DNA from: Pseudomonas sp. 7P_10.2_Bac1
Lineage (GTDB): Bacteria > Pseudomonadota > Gammaproteobacteria > Pseudomonadales > Pseudomonadaceae
Reading direction: 5' to 3'
DNA: 64,000 bases
Assembly (NCBI RefSeq): GCF_025465935.1
Contig: NZ_JANLNV010000010.1
Location: forward strand, 1-64,000
The notes beneath the pieces are model-generated. The model was not told the origin of the DNA. It saw only the letters and a program-made list of their open reading frames with translations, and made no database searches. Shown here piece after piece: positions 17,429-30,678 of the stretch; positions within the stretch are counted from its first letter, which is position 1; every line of letters begins with the position of its first letter. A program made the position numbers and the translations under genes.

Positions 17429-17842
17429 ATGAATTCAAGTCGACCTTATCTGGTGCGTGCGCTCTATGAGTGGATTGTGGACAACGATTGCACTCCGCAC
17501 TTGCTGGTTAAATCGGACTATCCGAAGGTGCAGGTCCCTCAGGGATTTGCCAGTGATGGACAGATTGTCCTGAACGTATCACCAAGCGCCGTGCGTAATT
17601 TGCACATGGACAACGAAGCGGTCAGCTTTGACGGGCGTTTTGGCGGTGTGCCACACACGTTGTACGTGCCGATTGCAGCCATTCTGGGCATTTATGCACG
17701 GGAAAATGGCCAAGGCATGATGTTTGATCTCGAAGAAGCGTTTGAGGTGGAAGACGAAATCGAGCCGGACGACGACACTCCGCCACCAGGCACCGAGCCA
17801 CCGCGACCCAGCGGACGGCCAAGTCTCAAAGTGGTTAAGTGA
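17429..17842 (+). CDS. sspB: ClpXP protease specificity-enhancing factor SspB
   Basis: 137 aa. AGGAG lies before ATG 17429. The N-terminal domain (RPYLVRALYEWIVDNDCTPH) binds ssrA-tagged peptides. The acidic/proline linker (about 105-128) ends in RPSLKVVK, the ClpX-docking tail. It delivers trans-translation products to ClpXP. Confidence 0.96.
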   Translation: MNSSRPYLVRALYEWIVDNDCTPHLLVKSDYPKVQVPQGFASDGQIVLNVSPSAVRNLHMDNEAVSFDGRFGGVPHTLYVPIAAILGIYARENGQGMMFDLEEAFEVEDEIEPDDDTPPPGTEPPRPSGRPSLKVVK

Positions 17843-17843
17843 C

Positions 17844-17876
17844 AAAAAAGGCGACCTGAAAAGGTCGCCTTTTTTT
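17844..17876 (+). terminator. Intrinsic terminator of sspAB
   Basis: AAAAAAGGCGACC / GGTCGCCTTTTTT with a TGAAAA loop immediately after the sspB stop. Confidence 0.9.
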
Positions 17877-17894
17877 ATGCCGGTTGAACCGTCC

Positions 17895-17960
17895 TGTAGG
17901 AGCGAGCTTGCCTCGCGATCTATTGTTCTTAAAAGATCGCGAGGCAAGCTCACTCCTACA
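17895..17960. repeat. REP-like palindromic intergenic repeat, copy 3
   Basis: The best-preserved copy: the left arm TGTAGGAGCGAGCTTGCCTC plus GCGATC, and a right arm that is its near-perfect complement (one change, GAGTGAG for GAGCGAG). It lies between the convergent sspB and dolP genes. Confidence 0.85.
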
Positions 17961-17965
17961 AGTAG

Positions 17966-19137
<1,172 letters not shown>

Positions 19138-19273
19138 CTATGTGACCTTAATTAGGGCGGCTGGTCGGGCGTGATCCAGGTGTTCCTGAGTGACTTCCCG
19201 GCACAAAAATGTGCAGCCCGCAAAGCAAAGCAAAATCGTTCAAAAAGGGGGCTGAAATCGGCCCTGCAGCGTT

Positions 19274-19636
19274 TCAGCTGTCAAAGGCATTCCGTAGCCA
19301 GTTCAAGTGAGGTGTTGCGCTATCCATGGCGACTACGTCGAATCGGCAGGGGTGGTTGGCCCAGCGTGATTCACGTTGCAAGAAGAACTGGGCGGCCAGT
19401 ATCAGCTTTTGACGCTTGCGTGCGTCAACGCTGGCTAGCGCGCCTCCCCATTGCGCATGTTGTCGGTAACGAACTTCGACGAATACTACTGTATCGCCGT
19501 CAAGCATGACCAGATCCAGCTCGCCGCGCTTGCAAGACCAGTTTTGCGCCAGCAAGCGTAAACCGTGTCGCTCAAGATGCCGCAGCGCAGTGCGCTCGGC
19601 ATCTTTGCCTGTTTGCAGGCTTGAGCGATCGAGCAT
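19274..19636 (-). CDS. yraN: YraN family protein (UPF0102), putative endonuclease fold
   Basis: 120 aa. The conserved core GEDLVMLD-like stretch is present as CKRGELDLVMLDGDTVVFVE, followed by VRYRQHAQWG. This matches the Holliday-junction-resolvase-like PD-(D/E)XK arrangement E-LD-VFVEVR seen in UPF0102. Biochemical function is not established. Its ATG overlaps the lpoA TGA. Confidence 0.93.
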   Translation of the reverse strand: MLDRSSLQTGKDAERTALRHLERHGLRLLAQNWSCKRGELDLVMLDGDTVVFVEVRYRQHAQWGGALASVDARKRQKLILAAQFFLQRESRWANHPCRFDVVAMDSATPHLNWLRNAFDS

Positions 19637-21408
19637 CAGTTAGGGGTGTCGGGCAGGCGTTGAACCTGACCGTTAACGAACTCCGCCCACGGCATCTGAC
19701 GTTGAATGTGCTGGGTCGAGTCCATGCTGAGGCTGCCGGACAAGCCGTCGATCCGGTTTTCGGGCAGTGCTTTCAACTGGCCCAGTCGGGACGATAATTC
19801 AAACGCATCCACGCCCATGGCATACAGGCGGCCCAGGCTGCCCCCGGCTTGTGGCCATTGTGCGGCCACTTGCTGACGCAGTGGGTTGGCCGTATCGAGT
19901 AGCCAAGGGGTTTCGCAGAAGCGAATGCCGTTCATGTCGTTGTACTGGTTTTGATCACCGCTGGCGCTGAACACGTGAGAGGTGGCGTAAACCGGGATGT
20001 CACCCGCGTACTGATAGTTCAGCGTGGGCTTGATCTGTTGCGCTTGCTGTGGGGTGGCAGCCAGGAAGATGAACTCCATGTCCTGGCGACGCGATGGCTG
20101 GCCGGAGCCGCCTACGTTGCGCAGTTGCACCAGATCAGCAACTTGCTGGGCCAGGGCGACAGGTTTGTCGATGTGCTCGACGCCGACGATAGTGCCGCCG
20201 TTAGCTTCCCATTCCTGGCGGAAGGCTTTGAGTACGCGGTCGCCCCATTCGCCCTGCGGCACCATGGCACCTGCACGGGTCAGGCCGTCGGCATGGGCGC
20301 GGCGCGCGACTTCGCGAGCCTCGTCTTCAGCCGCCAGGCCAAACTGGAACAGTTGTGCCGGGCCTTGGCCGCCTTCGCTGTAGTTCAGCGCCAGCGTGGT
20401 AATAGGCAGTTGCTGGTGCACGTTCAATTGCTTGACCAGCGACTTCTCCAGCGGGCCTACCACCAGTTGCACGCCATCGGCCTGCGCCTTGCGGTAGAAG
20501 TCATCCAGTGAAGTCAGGCGCGAGCTGTCGTAGAACTGGATAGCCGGCGGGTTTTGACCCGCTTGCTGGGCTTGATAGTAAGCCGCCATGAAGCCGTCGC
20601 GCAGTGCTTTGCTGACGGAGGCCAGTTGGCCGTCTTGAGGCAGCAGCAGGCCGATCTTGGTCAGCGGCTGGCTGGCCAGTTCCTTAAGTTTGATCAGGGT
20701 GGCTGGCAGTTGGATGGCGGCCGGGTGCGCAGGGTTTTGCGCGCGCCATTGATCAATGGCGCTCTGTTGTTCTTGCAGGCTGCTGGCGCTCTTGATGGCG
20801 AGGGCCAAGGACATCCAGCCACCCAGTACGCCAGGCTCGGGCGTACGCAGTTGGTCGGCCGGCAATGCGGCAACCAGAGCCCAGATTGCCTCGTTATTGC
20901 TGTTGGCGGCTTCGCCGGTCAGGCTCTGGCCCATGATCACGCGTTCACGAGCGGCGGCCAGTGCCTGGCCGTCAGCCTCCAGTGCCTGTGCGCGAACCTT
21001 GTGGGTGCGCACCTGCAAGTCGGCTGGCATTTCATCCAGGCGCGAAACGCTCGGATGATTCAAGGCGGCCAGCGCTTCTTTGGGCTGGTTGCGACTCATC
21101 GCCAGCTCGGCGGCCAAGGTGCTGGCAAAGACCTGTTGCGCAGGTTTGAGCTGATCCAGCGGCACTTGCGCCAGAATTTGAGCGGCGCGTTGGTTGTTAT
21201 GTTGGCGTATGGCCAAGTCGGTGGCAGACAGGCGCAGCAGCGCTGCCTTGGCCGGGTCCTTGCTCGTAGAAGCCTCTTGCAACAGCTGTTCAAGGCTGGC
21301 GTCAGGCGTGCGTGGGAGTTCGCCAAGGCTGGATGAGGGCGAGCTGGCGCAAGCAGCGAGCAAGGCAGCGAGGCAGAGGGCAGTGAACAGCCGCAGGCAA
21401 GCGATCAT
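19636..21408 (-). CDS. lpoA: Penicillin-binding protein activator LpoA
   Basis: 590 aa from ATG 21408 (AGGA upstream), giving a proper lipoprotein signal, MIACLRLFTALCLAALLAAC. The N-terminal half (about 40-240) is helical TPR-like. The C-terminal half (from about 250, KIGLLLPQDGQLASVSKALR) is a periplasmic-binding-protein-type domain. Anchored in the outer membrane, LpoA reaches through peptidoglycan to stimulate PBP1a. First gene of the lpoA-yraN-diaA-dolP group, divergent from rsmI. Confidence 0.94.
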   Translation of the reverse strand: MIACLRLFTALCLAALLAACASSPSSSLGELPRTPDASLEQLLQEASTSKDPAKAALLRLSATDLAIRQHNNQRAAQILAQVPLDQLKPAQQVFASTLAAELAMSRNQPKEALAALNHPSVSRLDEMPADLQVRTHKVRAQALEADGQALAAARERVIMGQSLTGEAANSNNEAIWALVAALPADQLRTPEPGVLGGWMSLALAIKSASSLQEQQSAIDQWRAQNPAHPAAIQLPATLIKLKELASQPLTKIGLLLPQDGQLASVSKALRDGFMAAYYQAQQAGQNPPAIQFYDSSRLTSLDDFYRKAQADGVQLVVGPLEKSLVKQLNVHQQLPITTLALNYSEGGQGPAQLFQFGLAAEDEAREVARRAHADGLTRAGAMVPQGEWGDRVLKAFRQEWEANGGTIVGVEHIDKPVALAQQVADLVQLRNVGGSGQPSRRQDMEFIFLAATPQQAQQIKPTLNYQYAGDIPVYATSHVFSASGDQNQYNDMNGIRFCETPWLLDTANPLRQQVAAQWPQAGGSLGRLYAMGVDAFELSSRLGQLKALPENRIDGLSGSLSMDSTQHIQRQMPWAEFVNGQVQRLPDTPN

Positions 21409-21626
21409 GTAGTGTTCCTGATACTCGATCAAATGAGTGGCGAAGTGTACCCAAGCGCTGGCCGGGACGCGATCTTACTGGTGATAAAGCTTAACTTTAG
21501 ATGAGTTCTGCCCACTGCGATGCAGAGTGTTTTGCCGATTGCGTCTTTTGAACGCGCCTTTAAGGGTGCGTCCGGCAAGGCTCTACGCGCTACAATGGCG
21601 CCTTTAACTCTCATGAGGTGCGCGTT

Positions 21627-22499
21627 TTGACTGCTCCAGGTGCTTTGAATTCCGTTGTCGGCTCACTTTATGTGGTGGCCACGCCCATCGGTAACCTGGA
21701 CGACATCAGTGCGCGTGCGCTCAAAGTGTTGCGCGAGGTATCGCTGATCGCGGCCGAAGACACGCGTCACTCGCTGCGTTTGATGCAGCATTTTGGTATC
21801 GCGACGCCACTGGGTGCCTGTCACGAGCATAACGAACGGGATGAAGGTAATCGTTTCATTCAGCGCTTGCTCGCCGGAGAGGATGTGGCATTGATCTCCG
21901 ACGCGGGGACACCGCTGATCTCTGATCCGGGCTACCACTTGGTGCGCCAGGCGCGTGCAGCCGGCGTCAAGGTGGTGCCGGTACCGGGAGCGTGCGCCTT
22001 GATTGCCGCATTGTCGGCGGCGGGCTTGCCCTCTGATCGCTTTATCTTCGAAGGATTCTTGCCCGCCAAGGCTGTCGGTCGCCGTTCGCGTCTGGAGTTA
22101 TTAAAGGAAGAGCCGCGGACCCTGATTTTCTATGAGGCGCCGCACCGCATCCTCGAGTGCCTGCAAGACATGGAATCGGTGTTTGGCGCTGATCGCCCGG
22201 CATTGCTGGCGCGAGAATTGACCAAGACTTTTGAAACCCTCAAGGGGCTGCCTTTGGCGGAACTGCGCGCTTTTGTTGAAGCAGACAGTAATCAGCAGCG
22301 CGGAGAGTGTGTCGTGCTGGTGGCAGGCTGGACCGCTCCGCAAACGGATCAGGCCGTCAGCAGCGAGGCGATGCGTATTCTTGATTTGCTGCTAAAAGAG
22401 ATGCCGCTCAAACGTGCCGCAGCATTAGCCGCTGAAATAACCGGCGAACGCAAGAATGTGTTGTATCAAGTTGCTCTTGAGAAGCAGAAAGCAGAGTAA
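21627..22499 (+). CDS. rsmI: 16S rRNA 2'-O-methyltransferase RsmI (C1402)
   Basis: 290 aa if started at TTG 21627, which has GAGG at good spacing; a GTG at 21618 is also in frame but overlaps that site. SAM-dependent tetrapyrrole-methylase-like fold: SLYVVATPIGNLDDIS, AEDTRHSLRLM, LISDAGTPLISDPG and PVPGACALIAALSAAG. It modifies C1402 of 16S rRNA together with RsmH, which is encoded nearby at 23792. Divergent from lpoA. Confidence 0.95.
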   Translation: MTAPGALNSVVGSLYVVATPIGNLDDISARALKVLREVSLIAAEDTRHSLRLMQHFGIATPLGACHEHNERDEGNRFIQRLLAGEDVALISDAGTPLISDPGYHLVRQARAAGVKVVPVPGACALIAALSAAGLPSDRFIFEGFLPAKAVGRRSRLELLKEEPRTLIFYEAPHRILECLQDMESVFGADRPALLARELTKTFETLKGLPLAELRAFVEADSNQQRGECVVLVAGWTAPQTDQAVSSEAMRILDLLLKEMPLKRAAALAAEITGERKNVLYQVALEKQKAE

Positions 22500-22629
22500 T
22501 GAGTAGTGGCACTTGGCCTTTGTTTTAAAGTGGAGTCTTTTAATAAAGGCGCTGAAGTACGATTGTCCGACGCGATCCATTGCTTTTAAAGCTTGTTCTA
22601 TACGCTGCGTACAGTTAACCTTCGCGCCG

Positions 22630-22985
22630 GAGAGTCGATTGGACAGTCGCTGCCCTCTATGAAAATTAGAGGGGGGAGGAAAGTCCGGGCTCCATAGGGC
22701 GAAGTGCCAGGTAATGCCTGGGAGGCGTGAGCCTACGGAAAGTGCCACAGAAAACAACCGCCTAAGCGCTTCGGCGCCGGTAAGGGTGAAAAGGTGCGGT
22801 AAGAGCGCACCGCACGACTGGCAACAGTTCGTGGCTAGGTAAACCCCACTTGGAGCAAGACCAAATAGGGTCCCAAGGCGTGGCCCGCGCTGGGACCGGG
22901 TAGGTTGCTAAAGATGTCCAGTGATGGCCATCGTAGACGAATGACTGTTCACGACAGAACCCGGCTTACAGATCGACTCTCCACC
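22630..22985 (+). ncRNA. rnpB: RNase P RNA component
   Basis: Class A RNase P RNA. Recognised by the 5'/3' pairing GAGTCGAT (22632-22639) with ATCGACTC (22972-22979), the universally conserved GAGGAAAGTCCGGGCTCC near 22676, CACAGAAAACA near 22746, and the 3' conserved ACGACAGAACCCGGCTTA near 22951-22968. It is the catalytic RNA maturing tRNA 5' ends. About 130 bp downstream of rsmI, it usually lies immediately upstream of mraZ in pseudomonads, as here. Confidence 0.98.
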
Positions 22986-23236
22986 TTTTTCTCCTGCTTG
23001 TTTCGCAAGCAGAATGCATTCAAAAATGCCCGCCCCACCCCCTCGCTTTACTTACATGAATAACCGCTCATCTTAATGTCAAAAAAAGCTTGCTCTTAAG
23101 AAATCACTTTAAGTTTGAAGTCCTGTGCTTTGAATTAGCTGCGTATCGCTCGCTCAAAAAACCTCTTCCTTAGTGCTGTACGTCTATTTACCCGCCTAAA
23201 TCTCCGTAATGTAAGGATTTTCCTTCAGGCCGCGCC

Positions 23237-23266
23237 TTGACGGTGTGGTGGGCGCATTCCTATAGT
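23237..23266 (+). promoter_or_regulatory. Main candidate promoter of the dcw cluster (Pmra)
   Basis: TTGACG (23237-23242), an 18-bp spacer and TATAGT (23261-23266). The predicted start of transcription (about 23273) sits at the edge of the MraZ operator. The rest of the 354-bp gap from rnpB to mraZ shows only AT-rich sequence and a small CTGCTTG/CAAGCAG hairpin near 22993. Confidence 0.7.
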
Positions 23267-23274
23267 GTGCGCAA

Positions 23275-23299
23275 GTGGCGAAAAGTGGCATAAAGTGGG
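23275..23299 (+). promoter_or_regulatory. MraZ operator: three GTGG(C/G) boxes
   Basis: GTGGC (23275), GTGGC (23285) and GTGGG (23295) are spaced exactly 10 bp apart. This matches the known MraZ binding pattern of direct repeats with 5-bp spacers. They lie at about +2 to +27 relative to the predicted start, so bound MraZ would block the promoter (autorepression of the whole cluster). Confidence 0.85.
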
Positions 23300-23339
23300 T
23301 TTTTTAGACGTAAAACGCTAATTTTTGGAGTGGCGCCTC

Positions 23340-23795
23340 GTGTTTCGCGGAGCTAACGCAATCAGTCTCGATGCCAAGGGCCGTCTCGCGATGCCGAGTC
23401 GGTACCGTGACGAGCTGAATTCGAGAAGCTCCGGGCAACTGATCGTGACCATCGATGCGTCGGATCCCTGCTTATGTGTGTACCCGCTCGATGAGTGGGA
23501 ATTGATTGAAACCAAGCTGCGGGCGTTGCCGTCGTTGCGTGAAGAAAACCGACGCTTGCAACGCTTGTTGATTGGTAATGCCGTCGATCTTGAGCTCGAC
23601 GGCAGTGGTCGTTTTCTGGTGCCGCCGCGTTTGCGTGAATATGCCAAGTTGGACAAGCGCGCGATGTTGGTGGGCCAGCTGAACAAGTTTCAACTGTGGG
23701 ACGAGGACGCCTGGGAAGCTGTATCTGCCGCTGACCTTGCAGCCATTCAACAACCGGGCGCGATGCCTGATGAACTGCGTGATTTAATTCTGTGA
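23340..23795 (+). CDS. mraZ: Transcriptional regulator MraZ
   Basis: 151 aa from GTG 23340, giving the family N-terminus [22 protein letters not shown], with GGAG upstream. Two SpoVT/AbrB-like halves are visible, each with a D-x-K/S-GR motif ([31 protein letters not shown]). It is a ring-forming DNA-binding protein that represses its own cluster through the boxes directly upstream. Overlaps rsmH by four bases (GTGA). Confidence 0.96.
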   Translation: MFRGANAISLDAKGRLAMPSRYRDELNSRSSGQLIVTIDASDPCLCVYPLDEWELIETKLRALPSLREENRRLQRLLIGNAVDLELDGSGRFLVPPRLREYAKLDKRAMLVGQLNKFQLWDEDAWEAVSAADLAAIQQPGAMPDELRDLIL

Positions 23796-24735
23796 CTATT
23801 GATAGCGACTTCAACCACATCACCGTACTGCTCGATGAAGCCGTAGAGGCTCTCGCCGTACGTCCTGATGGATGCTATCTGGATGGCACCTTTGGTCGCG
23901 GCGGTCATAGCCGCCTGATACTCCAGCATCTAGGCCCTGAAGGGCGTCTCCTCGGGTTTGATAAAGATCCACAAGCGATTGCGACCGGGCAAGCGCTAGC
24001 GGCCGAAGACGGCCGCTTTGTCATTGTGCAGCGCAGCTTTGCCGAAATGGGATCCGAAGTGGCCGAGCGCGGTCTGGCCGGCAAGGTCAGTGGCGTTCTG
24101 CTCGACTTGGGCGTGTCTTCGCCGCAGCTCGACGACCCGGAGCGTGGCTTCAGCTTCATGAATGATGGCCCCTTGGACATGCGCATGAACCCGAATGCCG
24201 GGATCAGCGCGGCAGAGTTCGTTAACACGGCCTCCCATGAAGAAATCACCCGCGTATTCAAGGAATACGGCGAAGAGCGTTTTGCCGGCCGTATGGCACG
24301 CGCCGTGGTAGAGCGTCGCGAAGTCACGCCATTCGAGCGCACCGGCGATCTGGCTGAAGTATTGAAAACCGCCAATCCGGCCTGGGAAAAGGGCAAGCAC
24401 CCTGCGACCCGTACCTTCCAGGGTTTGCGGATTCACGTCAACAACGAACTGGGGGACCTCAAGGCAGGTCTGGAAGCTGCCCTTGAGTCGCTGGAAGTGG
24501 GCGGTCGCCTGGTCGTGATCAGCTTCCATTCGCTCGAAGACCGCATCGTGAAATTGTTCATGCGTGATCTGGTGAAAGGTGAGCCCGACAACCTGCCGCG
24601 TGGCTTGCCTGTGCAGCACAAAACCTTTGAGCCCAAGATCAAGATTCATGGCAAGGCCCAGTTCGCTTCAGAGGCTGAACTCAAGGCTAATCCGCGCTCG
24701 CGTAGCGCTGTCATGCGCGTTGCGGAGAAGCTTCG

Positions 24736-24739
<4 letters not shown>
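23792..24739 (+). CDS. rsmH: 16S rRNA (cytosine1402-N4)-methyltransferase RsmH
   Basis: 315 aa, GTG start overlapping the mraZ stop. SAM-binding motif [14 protein letters not shown] near residues 30-43, then [21 protein letters not shown] and the C-terminal [13 protein letters not shown], all family hallmarks. It makes m4Cm1402 in the ribosomal P site together with RsmI (21627). Confidence 0.97.
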
Positions 24740-26767
<2,028 letters not shown>

Positions 26768-26768
<1 letters not shown>

Positions 26769-28231
26769 TGCCTCTGAGCCTGATCAAGATTTTCCCTCAT
26801 GCCGGTCACGACTTGATGATCCGTGAGTTGACCCTCGACAGTCGCAACGTGCGCGCGGGGGATCTGTTTCTTGCCGTGCCGGGCACCAAGCTCGATGGCC
26901 GTGAACACATCGCCGATGCCCTGCAGCGTGGTGCAGCCGCTGTCGCTTATGAAGTTGAAGGCGCTTCGGTGTTGCCGATAACCGACGTGCCGCTGATCCC
27001 GGTCAAAGGGTTGATCGCTCAGTTGTCGGACCTGGCCGGCCGCTTTTATGGTGAGCCAAGCCACGCGCTGAATCTGGTGGGCGTTACGGGCACCAATGGC
27101 AAAACCAGCGTGACTCAACTGGTCGCGCAAGCGCTTGATCATCTGGGCCAGCACTGCGGCCTGATTGGCACGCTGGGCACCGGTTTCTATGGGGCACTGC
27201 AAAGCGGGCGTAACACCACACCTGATCCGATTGCCGTGCAAGCCATGCTCGCCGACCTGAAAAAGGCCGGGGCCAAAGCCGTGGCCATGGAAGTTTCGTC
27301 CCACGGGCTGGATCAAGGGCGCGTCGGTGCCTTGGCCTTTGATGTGGCCGTGATGACCAACCTGACCCGCGATCACCTGGATTACCACGGCACCATGGAG
27401 GCTTACGCAGCCGCCAAGGCCAAGCTGTTTGCCTGGCCAGACTTGCATTGCCGGGTGGTCAACCTGGATGACGATTTTGGTCGTCAGTTGGCGGCAGACA
27501 AACACCCGTCGCGCCTGATCAGTTACAGCCTCGAAGACAGCAGTGCTTACCTGTATTGCCGCGATGCGATTTTTGATGATGACGGTGTCCGCGCCACGCT
27601 GGTGACGCCGCAGGGCGAGCACCTGCTGCGCAGCACCCTGCTTGGCCGTTTCAATCTGAGTAACGTATTGGCCACTGTTGGCGCGTTGCTCGGCCTCGAT
27701 TACGCGCTGGATGAAATCCTCGCTGTGCTGCCCAAACTGGAAGGTCCGGTAGGTCGCATGCAGCGTCTGGGCGGTGGTACCAAGCCGTTGGTAGTGGTGG
27801 ATTACGCCCACACCCCGGATGCATTGGAAAAAGTCCTGCTCGCTCTGCGTCCCCACGCCAAGGGGCAATTGCAATGCCTGTTCGGCTGTGGCGGCGACCG
27901 CGATCGCGGCAAGCGCCCGATCATGGCTGAAGTGGTTGAGCGGCTTGCCGACTCCGTGCTGGTGACCGACGACAATCCGCGCACCGAAGACCCCTCGCAG
28001 ATTTTCTCTGATATCCGTGCAGGCTTTGTCGATGCCGACAAGGTGGTTTTCGTCGCCGGTCGAGGTGAAGCCATTGCACAGATCATCGCCCATGCCGCTG
28101 CCGATGACGTCATCGTGCTGGCGGGCAAGGGGCATGAGGACTATCAGGAAATCAACGGCGAACGCCATGCGTTCTCTGACCTGATCGAAGCCGAGAACGC
28201 CCTGAATGCCTGGGGGGCTGCCCATGCTTAA
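26768..28231 (+). CDS. murE: UDP-MurNAc-L-Ala-D-Glu:meso-diaminopimelate ligase
   Basis: 487 aa Mur ligase. ATP loop GVTGTNGKTSVTQL near residues 104-117; carbamylated-lysine region; the DNPRTEDP motif near 408-415 marks specificity for meso-diaminopimelate rather than lysine. It adds the third residue of the stem peptide in the cytoplasm. Overlaps murF by 8 bp. Confidence 0.97.
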
Positions 28232-29591
28232 GCCGCTGCTGTTGAGCGAAGTTGCAGTTGCCCTGAACGGTCGTCTGGTCGGTGAAGATGCTCGTTTCAG
28301 TGGTGTCAGCATCGACAGCCGTGCAATCAAGCAGGGCCAGCTGTTTATTGCCCTGACTGGCCCACGTTTCGATGGCCATGACTACTTGAATGACGTCGCT
28401 GAAAAAGGCGCCGTGGCTGCACTGGTTGAGCGTGAAGTTGCGGACTCGACATTGCCACAACTGGTGGTCAAGGATACCCGCGAAGCATTGGGCCAATTGG
28501 GTGCGTTGAACCGTGCCGGCTATGACAAGCCTGTGGCTGCGATCACCGGCTCCAGTGGCAAGACCACAGTCAAAGAAATGCTTGCCTGCATCCTGCGCAC
28601 GCGCGGTCCGGTGCTGGCGACCAAGGGCAATTTGAACAATGATCTCGGCGTACCGCTGACCCTGCTTGAACTGACGCACGAGGACACCTCGGCAGTCATC
28701 GAGCTGGGCGCTTCGCGCATCGGCGAAATCGCTTACACCGTGGCCATGACCAAGCCTCATGTTGCGGTGCTCAACAACGCAGGGACCGCCCACGTGGGTG
28801 AGTTCGGCGGGCCTGAGAAAATCGTCGAGGCCAAGGGTGAAATCATAGAAGGCTTGGCGGCTGACGGCATTGCGGTGCTGAATCTGGACGACAAGGCCTT
28901 TGGCATCTGGCAAGCCCGGGCAGCGGGGCGCAAGGTGCTTAGCTTCTCCCTGAAAAACCCTGATGCAGATTTTTTCGCCAGCGATTTGGACCGCGATGCG
29001 CGCGGTTGCCCGGCGTTTACATTGCACAGCCCCCAAGGTGACGAACACGTACAACTCAACCTGCTGGGCACGCACAACGTGGCCAACGCCTTGGCCGCCG
29101 CGGCTGCCGCCCATGCGCTGGGTGTGTCGCTGTTCGGGATCAAAACTGGCCTCGAAGCCGTGCAGCCGGTCAAAGGTCGAGCTGTCGCCCAAGTGACTAG
29201 CACAGGTCTGCGAATTATTGATGACACTTACAACGCAAACCCCACCTCAATGTGCGCTGCCGTTGATATACTCGCCGCCTTTTCCGGCCGTACCGTCCTG
29301 GTGCTCGGAGATATTGGCGAACTGGGTGAGTGGGCAGAGCAAGGACATCGTGAAGTAGGCGCTTATGCCGCCGACAAGGTTTCAGCGCTCTACGCGGTGG
29401 GACCGCTGATGGCTCATGCCGTCGCTGCATTTGGACACCAGGCTCGTCACTTTGCCAATCAGGCTGATCTGATCCAGGCACTTCGCACTGAGCACGAAAA
29501 AAACACCACTATTTTGATCAAGGGCTCGCGCAGCGCAGCGATGGAGAACGTCGTTGCGGCACTGTGCGGTTCCTGCGGGGAGAAACATTAA
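28224..29591 (+). CDS. murF: UDP-MurNAc-tripeptide:D-Ala-D-Ala ligase
   Basis: 455 aa from ATG 28224. ATP loop [15 protein letters not shown] near residue 106, [13 protein letters not shown], and C-terminal [11 protein letters not shown] (the MurF-type DxYNANP motif). It adds D-Ala-D-Ala to complete the UDP-MurNAc pentapeptide. Its TAA overlaps the mraY ATG by one base. Confidence 0.97.
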   Translation: MLKPLLLSEVAVALNGRLVGEDARFSGVSIDSRAIKQGQLFIALTGPRFDGHDYLNDVAEKGAVAALVEREVADSTLPQLVVKDTREALGQLGALNRAGYDKPVAAITGSSGKTTVKEMLACILRTRGPVLATKGNLNNDLGVPLTLLELTHEDTSAVIELGASRIGEIAYTVAMTKPHVAVLNNAGTAHVGEFGGPEKIVEAKGEIIEGLAADGIAVLNLDDKAFGIWQARAAGRKVLSFSLKNPDADFFASDLDRDARGCPAFTLHSPQGDEHVQLNLLGTHNVANALAAAAAAHALGVSLFGIKTGLEAVQPVKGRAVAQVTSTGLRIIDDTYNANPTSMCAAVDILAAFSGRTVLVLGDIGELGEWAEQGHREVGAYAADKVSALYAVGPLMAHAVAAFGHQARHFANQADLIQALRTEHEKNTTILIKGSRSAAMENVVAALCGSCGEKH

Positions 29592-30673
29592 TGCTGCTGC
29601 TTCTAGCGGAGTATCTACAACAGTTCTACAAGGGCTTCGCAGTCTTCCAGTACTTATCCCTGCGCGGGATTCTGGGCGTCCTGACCGCGTTGTCGTTGTC
29701 GCTGTACCTGGGACCGTGGATGATCCGTACCTTGCAGAACCGTCAGATCGGCCAATCGGTCCGTAACGATGGTCCGCAATCGCACCTGTCCAAATCCGGC
29801 ACCCCAACCATGGGCGGTGCACTGATCCTCTCGGCCATTACCGTCAGCACCTTGCTGTGGGCTGACCTGAGCAACCGGTATGTGTGGGTCGTGCTGCTGG
29901 TGACCTTGCTGTTCGGCGCCATCGGCTGGGTTGACGACTACCGCAAAGTCATCGAAAAGAACTCCCGCGGGCTGCCAAGCCGCTGGAAGTATTTCTGGCA
30001 GTCGGTGTTCGGCCTTGCCGCGGCGATTTTCCTGTATGTGACCGCGCCAAGCGCTGTCGAAACCACCCTGATCCTGCCGATTCTCAAGGATGCGAGCATC
30101 CCGCTGGGCATCGGCTTTGTGGTGCTGACTTATTTTGTGATCGTCGGCTCGAGCAACGCGGTCAACCTGACTGACGGCCTCGACGGTCTGGCGATCATGC
30201 CGACCGTGATGGTTGGCGGCGCGCTGGGTATCTTCTGCTACCTGTCGGGCAACCTGAAATTCGCTGACTACCTGCTGATCCCGTATGTCCCCGGCGCAGG
30301 TGAGTTGATTGTGTTCTGCGGCGCACTGATTGGCGCGGGCCTCGGCTTTCTGTGGTTCAACACGTACCCGGCACAAGTGTTCATGGGTGACGTTGGCGCG
30401 CTGGCGCTGGGCGCGGCCTTGGGCACTATCGCGGTCATCGTGCGTCAGGAAATCGTGCTGTTCATCATGGGCGGCGTGTTCGTGATGGAAACACTTTCGG
30501 TGGTCATCCAGGTCGCATCGTTCAAGTTGACCGGCAAGCGGGTGTTCCGCATGGCACCGATTCACCACCATTTTGAACTCAAGGGCTGGCCCGAGCCGCG
30601 TGTGATTGTCCGTTTCTGGATTATTACCGTGATCCTCGTGTTGATCGGTCTTGCCACGCTGAAGCTGAGGTAG
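29591..30673 (+). CDS. mraY: Phospho-N-acetylmuramoyl-pentapeptide transferase MraY
   Basis: 360 aa from ATG 29591, about ten membrane helices. Conserved sites: GTPTMGG-type segment ([13 protein letters not shown]), aspartates in [27 protein letters not shown], and the C-terminal [15 protein letters not shown] histidine cluster. It transfers phospho-MurNAc-pentapeptide to undecaprenyl phosphate, making lipid I in the inner membrane. Confidence 0.98.
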   Translation: MLLLLAEYLQQFYKGFAVFQYLSLRGILGVLTALSLSLYLGPWMIRTLQNRQIGQSVRNDGPQSHLSKSGTPTMGGALILSAITVSTLLWADLSNRYVWVVLLVTLLFGAIGWVDDYRKVIEKNSRGLPSRWKYFWQSVFGLAAAIFLYVTAPSAVETTLILPILKDASIPLGIGFVVLTYFVIVGSSNAVNLTDGLDGLAIMPTVMVGGALGIFCYLSGNLKFADYLLIPYVPGAGELIVFCGALIGAGLGFLWFNTYPAQVFMGDVGALALGAALGTIAVIVRQEIVLFIMGGVFVMETLSVVIQVASFKLTGKRVFRMAPIHHHFELKGWPEPRVIVRFWIITVILVLIGLATLKLR

Positions 30674-30678
30674 AACCT

